DNA of 60,000 nucleotides from positions 754,322 through 814,321 of the forward strand of contig RPFO01000102.1 in assembly GCA_009746045.1 (NCBI GenBank), given 5' to 3'. The first letter of the stretch is position 1. Each line of letters opens with the position of its first letter. Origin of the DNA: Mesostigma viride (taxonomy: Eukaryota > Streptophyta > Mesostigmatophyceae > Mesostigmatales > Mesostigmataceae). The notes under the pieces are model-generated. The model was not told where the DNA came from. It saw only the letters and a program-made list of their open reading frames with translations, and did not search any database. Made by a program: the position numbers and the translations under genes. Of this stretch, positions 53,455 through 60,000 are shown one piece after another.

Positions 53455-56400
53455 CTGTCTGAGGCAACCCCTACACACCTTAATTCACCCAAGGGGGAGG
53501 CCAGGTGCTCCAATGCAGATTTTATATCTGGGCAACAAGAGGGTGATCTCCAGGTTCAGGGTGGCCCCAGGTCACCTGGAGAGGTACAGGTTCCTATGAA
53601 GACGTCCTTGACAGCTGGTGCAGCTGTAAGAATGTCTGACCCCATGCATCCTCGTGCTGGGCACGAGGGTGGACCTCTCATTTTGAGAGAAACCAATGTA
53701 CAACCACAGAGGGGTGTGAAGGCCTCTGGTGGTATGCATGTGGTCCCTGCTGGCGGTCCAGGTGTTGGGCATGAGCAGGGTGACTCAGGCTCTGAGTCAG
53801 AACAGGATGGAAGTCAGCATGGTGATGCTGGACAACCTGACAGCACAGTCCTGACTGTGCCAGGGACTGCTTCCTCTGTGTACCAGGAGTTGGGTGCCCG
53901 AATCCACAACATGTTTGGGCATGCCACTTCTCTGTCAAACAACTTTGCCTTCCGTATGGGCAGGGCACCCCTTCTCAAGGCGTGTCAGCAAGCTGCCTCA
54001 CGGTGTAAGTGCCAGTTGTCCTCCAACAAGCCCAGGAAATCACATGCCAAAGCTCTACCTCAGAGCATTGGTGATCTGCAGTGTGATATCCAACACATCA
54101 GGGGCATGCAACTGTTGGTGTGCGTGGACAGGTACACAAAATACAAGGTGCTGAGCATTTACCTTCTATGAAGAACAGGTACTTGCTGGCTGCCCTGCAG
54201 AATGTAAGAGCCAAGTTTCCTACCACAAGGATCCAGGTGGACATGCAGTTTCAGCATCTCAAGGGTGATCCTACCCTTCCTGAGTTGCTGGTTACACCTA
54301 GGGAGGCTCATGGGCAGCAGGGTGCTATAGAGAGGGCAATCCAGGAGGTCAAGAAATTGATCATCTCTGAAGACTGGGTACCCTTGTCTGCACCTGCACT
54401 TGTCAGGAGTGCATGGCTGAGGAACGTGGAGCAGCAGCTGAACAGCAGGGTTAACTTCTACTATGATGGAGTTGCTGTCAGCCCAATGGGTCTATATCAT
54501 GGCCTGTGCCCACCACATGTGCTGGAGGGCTGGAAACATGCTGCACATGTCACCTTTGCCAAGCTGAGGGAGAAGGACCGGGGTTGGAAGATGCTGGAGC
54601 CACAAGTGGGTCAGAAGGTCCTAGCTTGGAAGGAACCTAGCCTTTATGGCAAACGTGGTAGCTGGAGTCCTGGGGTGGTTACCCAGGTTGATGAAGCTAG
54701 CCACGCATGCTTGGTCAGCATGGAGGACGAACCAAAGCATGTGCACCGGCTGAGTTGGTCATATGTCAAGCCTAACCTGATGAATGAGGGCAGTCAGGCA
54801 CAAGGCTCACAGGATCTGCAGGATTTTCAGGTCCCAAGTGACATCACTGACGCAACGACCACATCTGTTGCAGGGGAATCTGTCAGCCCTGGCCAGGTTG
54901 CAGAGGTACTTGTTGAACAGGCTGCAAGGTCAACAGCTGGGGAGTCAACTGTCAAGCCCAAGGCACTAACCAAGCCCAGGGGGACAAGTTTGGCTGGATT
55001 GATTGGGGCTCTACAAAGAGCCAAGAAGCAGCCCAAGGTAGCCAAGCTCAGGTGGCATGGCAATCTGGGGCTGGACACTGCCTTAGAGGTAGACACTAAT
55101 TCTCAGGTTTCCATCATTGGGACCAGAGCTGCAGCAGGGTACAGCATGACTGAACCCAGCTATCAGTTTGTGTCTGACTTCAGTGGCGGGGTACACGTGA
55201 AGGTACTGGGTGAGGTATCTATTCCTATCCTTGGACAGGACACTGCATTTTGTGTCTTGGAGGGCTATCAGGGACCTGCTCTTCTGGGGCAGAATTTCCT
55301 ATGCCAGGATGGGGTAGTGATCACGTCCTCTCTCCTGACTAAGGAAGGGGCTGGTCAGGTCCCACTGATTAATTTCAGGACCACTCACCTATCACGTGCA
55401 GTAACCAGGACGGTTAAGCGTGTGCAAGTGTGCCAGGGGCAGGAGCCCTTGGTTGATGACCTCATACTGCCAGCTGCTAGTCATCCAAGCAGTTTGGGCA
55501 TTGGTCCTCACTCACTTGCTGGACACAGCCCTATCAACTACCAAGGCCTGGTGAAGCTCATGTCCTCTCCCATTATGTGTCCCCAGGTCACACTGGGTCT
55601 GATTAAATCTGGGGAGGACTGGATCTCCAAGAAATGCGTGGAACCTGTCAATGACCTGCCTCCTGCACGACGTCTACTCAAGCTCAAGTTTGTCATCAAG
55701 ATGAAGGAGGTGGACGGGGTCAAGGTACCACATGTCAGGCCAGTGCTGAATGAGTTCAAGGGTACTGGTGAGTGCACTGCTGAGGAGTTGTATACCCCTG
55801 GCATGCTGCATGACACTTGGAGGCTGCTGCTGTGTGTATTTCTAGGCCTTCTCAACAAGGGCTTGGACTATGGCTCAGTGGTGGTAGACTTCAAGAGGGC
55901 ATTTCTGGAGGGGGATGCAGATGTGGCACAGGAAAAGTGGGAGGGCAAGACGCCTTTCTATGTTAGGGTGCCTGCTGTATGGAAAAGGGACATTCACACT
56001 GAGTTCCTTAAAATCCTCAAGGGCCTGGAGGGCCTGAGGTCAAGTCCAATAATCTGGAGGGAGACTCTCAACCGTTTCCTGAAGGAGCATTGCAACTTGA
56101 AGGTCTCTCCTGTAGACCCCTGTCTGTTTCTGGGGCAATGGGAAGACCTACCAGTGTATGCTTCGCTGCACGGGGATGACCTACATCTGATAGCTCCCAC
56201 GTCGTGGCTTAAGGAGCTGATCTCCATCATTAAGTCCAAGTTTCCTCTGGGTAGGGAGCAATGGCAGGTGGAGAATGAGCCTCTACTGTTTGTGGGCATG
56301 GAGGCCACACTGGTGAAGAAGGGGGGGGAGTGGCGTATGCTGCTGGTGGGGGGCAATGATTATCAAGAGACCCTCATTAGCAAGCTTCCTCCAACCATCA

Positions 56401-57080
56401 CACAGGCACTGTGTCCTATGGTCAGGGGCATGGTTGCTTGGGTGGCAGGCATTTCCAGGCCAGACCTGATGGTCATAGCCAGGTTGCCTGATGACATGCT
56501 GGTGGAGCTTGGGTCTGCCAAGGTGGCTGATCAGGTCAGGGCTTCATCTGGCATTCTGTTGTCTGCAGTGGATTTATCACAACCCATTTGCATGGAGCTG
56601 TATGTGGATAGCTCAATGGACAGCAGGCAGGTCTCCAAGGTCAGAGGCAGGGCTGCAGAGCTCTTTGTGCTCAGACAGGAAGGCCTGGGGAGTTTGGTGA
56701 GCTGGTTTAGTTGCCTGCACAAACGGGTGGCTGTCAGCAGTGATGTGGCAGAATGCAGGGCTATTTGTGAAGGCATTCACACAAGCCTTTATCTGAAGGA
56801 GTTGCTTCATCAGATGACTTCTAACACTCCTTGGCCACTTCAGGTTACCACTCTTCTAAAAACAGACTCCATGGGGATGGTGCAGTTTGTGCACAGGCAG
56901 ATGGCCAGAAGTAGGGACTTGGATTATCTCCTTCTTAAGGAGTTGTCCTCCTTGGCCAATATTGAGCATATCCCTGGGGTTGACAATCCTGCTGATGCTT
57001 TGACCAAGCTAGTGCAGAAGGCAGCAGTGCAATACAAGGTTCTTCAGTCTCTGATGGACCCATCTCAGCAAGCTGTCTAA
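53455..57080 (+). pseudogene. pol: Copia-A2 pol polyprotein
   Basis: In the gag frame after UGA; ATG at 53596. A missing G near 54154 breaks the frame inside the integrase; from 54171 the frame is open to TAA 57078-57080. Same domains as A1: integrase, retropepsin-like (VDTNSQVSIIG at about 55088), RT (HGDD at about 56169), RNase H (NPADALTK at about 56988). Where A1 is broken in RT, A2 is open, and where A2 is broken in the integrase, A1 is open. Confidence 0.92.
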
Positions 57081-57827
57081 GCTGGTGCCTGGTTATAGGG
57101 CATTGGAGAGCAGGATGTGTGGTAGTGTCAGCATTGTGACTGGCATAATACCTGTATTTTAGTCTGTACTAAGGCTCATGGACCATGGTACACTCACTCT
57201 GATTTATTCAGGATACAGCCAGGTTTTGGCTGGGGTTCATGCTGTTGACTACACAAGGTTGACAGGTCCATTACAGACCATGTATTCTATTTTAAAAGAA
57301 ATGTATATTTGTACATACTTCTCACAATGGTCTGGGAACCTTCATACTGGGGTTTATAGGGCGGGGTTCGATTCCCTGGTATTATGTTTCTACAAGCTGG
57401 CCTGCTCAGGTGTTTGCCTGTTCAGACTTCCCTAGTTCCCCAGGGCAGGATTTAATTGTTGCCTATGTGTTTCATTTTGTCATTTGTTTGCTGTGGCAGT
57501 TTACCATCTGGCAAGTAGACGGGCGCCGTAAGACGGGCGCCAATAGACCCCTGTTGAGAGAATGACAGGCAAACTATTGTAATACGCCTTACTTTGTCAA
57601 GTGGTATTTTAATTGTCATGAATTTATTGTACTTATGTTGAATATGTACTGGGTTTTATGGGATTAGTATCTGGGATTAATGTAACTCACCGCCAGAAGG
57701 TCATTGTACTGGAGGCTCTACCGAGGTGATGGGATTAATTCCTGGAGAAGACCTCATAGAATTAACCTGTATGTATTTAATTTTGTGTGTTCCTAATATC
57801 TGGTGGTACTCTGTAATGCCACTTCCA
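57081..57827 (+). other. Copia-A2 3' untranslated region
   Basis: Inverse match to 27940-28681. T-arm-like GCGGGGTTCGATTCCCTGGT at 57361-57380; GACGGGCGCC twice near 57520-57540. Confidence 0.72.
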
Positions 57828-58978
57828 GGGGAGGGGACACCCCTAAAGGGCACTTTTCTGGAAACCATACCTATGCATGTGCTAAAAATCCAATTATGAT
57901 TGGGGACCATAAATATGATTTTAAAAAAAAATTCCAACCACTTGGGGGGGGTACTAGCCCCCACCAGATGCCGGTTACGCGCTAAAAATAGAAAAAGACG
58001 CTACTTTTGGCATATTTTCCCTAGGACAATGGGCAAACATATTTGGACCAAATCATATATTTCCATATAGTTCCCCCACTTTTGAGAAAGTCTGCCTAAT
58101 TTTGAGCACAAAACAATGATGTTTAGACACATTGATGGATTTTCCCGCAAAAAGGGTACTTTTTTTCACCAAAAAAAATAAAACAAATCATAAACACATG
58201 GGATCATGCCATATCTTATATTTTCAAATACTAGAGAGGGGGGACATGCAGCCCCAAATTTTCAGGTCATTCTGACAAGCGCAGCCCTATTTGATGGATA
58301 TTCCTAGATTGCCACCTGTGACGAAGCTAAGGGAGGTTTTAGCTAGTATTTAACCACACCAACACCCCTTTATACATCTAAGCCTCATGAAAACTGGCCA
58401 AACCACATACTACCATTCTCTGCACATATGGTACCTCCTATGTTCAAGGTTTGACGCCATTCTGACAAGAACTGCCCAAGTTACAACCACTCCAAGACGG
58501 CCACCCATGTAGACGCTACAAGGAAATTAGAGTAACCATTTAGCCACACTAGCACCTCCTTCTTCATCAAAAAAGACATCTGCAAACTGACCAAAGCACA
58601 CATAATCAACTCTTGCACGCTGACGGCAACGCATGCTTAATGTGGGGGGTCATTGCGACAAGAACTGCTCAAGTTGATGGGTTTCCTATATGACCACATG
58701 ACAAGGCGCTAAGGACCACTCAGTAAGTTAGTAGCCCCACAGTGCCACTTCATATGCCATCCAACATGCACCAAAACCATGCTGAGTATGTTTACAATGT
58801 ACAAAGGGGTGGCCACGCACCTCATATGTCTTCATCATCCCTCCAGCATGGCCAGCCTTGTAAATATGTGCATAGCCTTGACGATGGTAGCCCTAACATG
58901 CCTAAGCAGTATTTCCTATGTTTCTCCCAGGTTAGAGTGTAAGGTTGATGCCAACCAAGCTAATCAACACAACAACAC
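57828..58978 (+). repeat. GGGG-ended dispersed repeat, copy 2
   Basis: Begins GGGGAGGGGACACCCC inside the Copia-A2 3' region. The first 500 bp are related to 46225-46830. About 58260-58720 holds three degenerate units of about 190 bp, each containing CATTC/G-GACAAG and CACC-type motifs. No transposase seen. The right end is cut by Copia-D. Confidence 0.5.
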
Positions 58979-59433
58979 AGTTGGATGGAGACTAGGGACG
59001 ACGAACAACTGCGAAAACTGAGAGCGAATGATGATTGTATTACAATAATACAATGAGAGAGAGATGAAAGCTGAGGGCTCAGAATGGAACTGGGCAGACT
59101 CGGGTGCTGTGGCACTCCCCAGTGCTACGCCTATATGCCTATGGCGGTGCTACCTGCAGCACACGACCAGTGGACAAGTGTACACTGCAATGCCATGCGA
59201 CCACGTCACTAGCATCCAGCTAAGACTCGGCCCGTCAGGCCCGGCTACACCGGACCTGGCGGGTCGAGCTAGCACCTAGGAACAGTCTGGCACTAACCGC
59301 ACATCGGTCCACATGACACCTCAGTACCGTACACCCTGCCGTACTGTACTGAGGTGTCCCGCTCAGCCGCGGTAGGCAATACGCGGCGCGCAGGCCGGAA
59401 ATCCGTGTGTCAGCCTAAGCATCTCATCTAACT
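58979..59433 (-). repeat. Copia-D 3' LTR
   Basis: 455 bp with AGTT at its left end and AACT at its right. On the minus strand it is preceded by the purine-rich AAAGGAAAACATAATGGG, so it is the 3' LTR of a minus-strand element entering from the right. A perfect 13-bp inverted repeat GACACCTCAGTAC/GTACTGAGGTGTC lies at about 59308-59359. The second LTR is outside the window, so this rests on ends and purine tract. Confidence 0.65.
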
Positions 59434-60000
59434 CCCATTATGTTTTCCTTTCAGGTTGAAGGCTAGCGACTTCAAGCCTGACCCTGCCCAGCTAGGAGAC
59501 TGACTCCAAGCTGACTGAGGTGCTGAGCAACTGACACCCATACTGCAACATCTGGACTGAAAAAGATGGGCCCCAGAACTCGTGCAATACTTGTGATGGC
59601 ATCACGTTTAGCTCAACATGCCCGGGGAGTTCCTCCTCCTCGCGAGCTCACAAGGGAGATAGCTATGCCTGTCTGCCTATCCAGGGAGTGCACCACCAGC
59701 CAAGAGAGCCCTTGTAAAAAAATGCCAAGGTAACCGTTTAAGAGGTTCCATGTTGTTCCATCATCATCGCCCACTCAGAGAGAAAATACCCAGCCAGGCT
59801 GGGTCAACTGAGCTCAGGTTACCTGCAACCTGAGGAGTGACAGTGGACAGGTTTATTGCACCCTGCACTGTCCATGTTGTACCTGCACAACATGTGAGGA
59901 CCAGCCACCCCTGCCCTGCACAGAGGGGGCTGAAGTCCGAGTGACAGGTGACAGGACTATGACATCCTGGACCTGGCCACATTGCACCTGCACAACGTGG
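59434..60000 (-). other. Probable Copia-D 3' untranslated region
   Basis: No pol domain is reached before the window ends. CACATTGCACCTGCACAACGTGG-like and GTTGTACCTGCACAACATG-like sequences near 59875 and 59980 form a degenerate direct repeat. No gene. Confidence 0.45.

Larger units (their letters stand above)
50778..57827 (+). mobile_element. Copia-A2 LTR retrotransposon, 5' LTR to 3' region
   Basis: Plus-strand sister of Copia-A1: 5' LTR 50778-51398, ORF0, gag, UGA, pol and 3' region to 57827, where an unrelated repeat begins. Its 3' LTR is outside the window. Gag, pol and the 3' region are nearly identical to A1; the end of the LTR and ORF0 are not. It inserted into the gag region of the TG...CA-type element; the left flank is CTCCC. 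Confidence 0.93.

Noticed and set aside
57355-57385. A complete tRNA gene
   Set aside because: Only a T-arm-like segment is present; no A box, D arm or acceptor pairing could be found around it.

Overview
The window is nuclear DNA of a eukaryote, most likely a chlorophyte green alga with a repeat-rich genome. The evidence is spliceosomal introns, a plant-type MAP-kinase C-terminal tail, very GC-rich coding with homopolymer and microsatellite tracts, and a TGTAA polyadenylation signal 15 nt before the 3' end of a LINE, which is the chlorophycean signal. Species cannot be fixed from the sequence. Nearly everything is mobile DNA. The only recognisable host gene is the 3' end of a MAP kinase (exons at 12236-12451 and about 13257-13409).

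Layout. 1-8345: three copies of one GC-rich non-LTR retrotransposon sit at the same AT-rich target. Two are 5'-truncated minus-strand copies and one is full length on the plus strand (2242-8330, with a 15-bp target duplication). The full copy starts with four 170-bp monomers and encodes PHD finger, RING-H2 finger, C2H2-like fingers, reverse transcriptase, CCHC and a restriction-like endonuclease. 8346-11515: a second LINE (APE endonuclease plus RT) with a TAAT tail. 11516-14979: MAP-kinase exons, minisatellites and non-coding repeats.

14980-42726 is one four-level nest. Copia-C (minus, TSD ctgaa) contains Copia-B (plus, 22296-42004, TSD agact). Copia-B carries a TTAA-flanked piggyBac-like element inside its 5' LTR and Copia-A1 (minus, 25389-34963, TSD cattc) in its leader. 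Copia-A1 carries a further insertion bounded by hairpins. 42727-48868: host satellite, a hAT transposase fragment, a Harbinger-like MITE, a GGGG-ended repeat and interleaved duplications. 48869-50777: 5' LTR, Met-tRNA-type primer site and gag of a second LTR-element type, cut by Copia-A2 (plus, 50778 onward). Copia-A2 is interrupted at 57828 by another repeat. 58979-60000 is the 3' LTR and 3' region of Copia-D (minus).

The most unusual content is the Copia-like lineage (A, B, C, probably D). The LTRs end AGTT...AACT instead of TG...CA. An extra ORF lies between the 5' LTR and gag. In A and C, gag and pol share one frame split by a single UGA-C codon. The integrase core has a D-x29-E spacing, the retropepsin-like domain lies after the integrase rather than before it, and the RT box is HGDD. 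I do not know of a description of this combination, but I could not search databases.

Most ORFs carry 1-nt indels, so each copy is defective as sequenced, although LTR pairs differ very little. Either these are young defective copies moved in trans, or the assembly has residual homopolymer errors.
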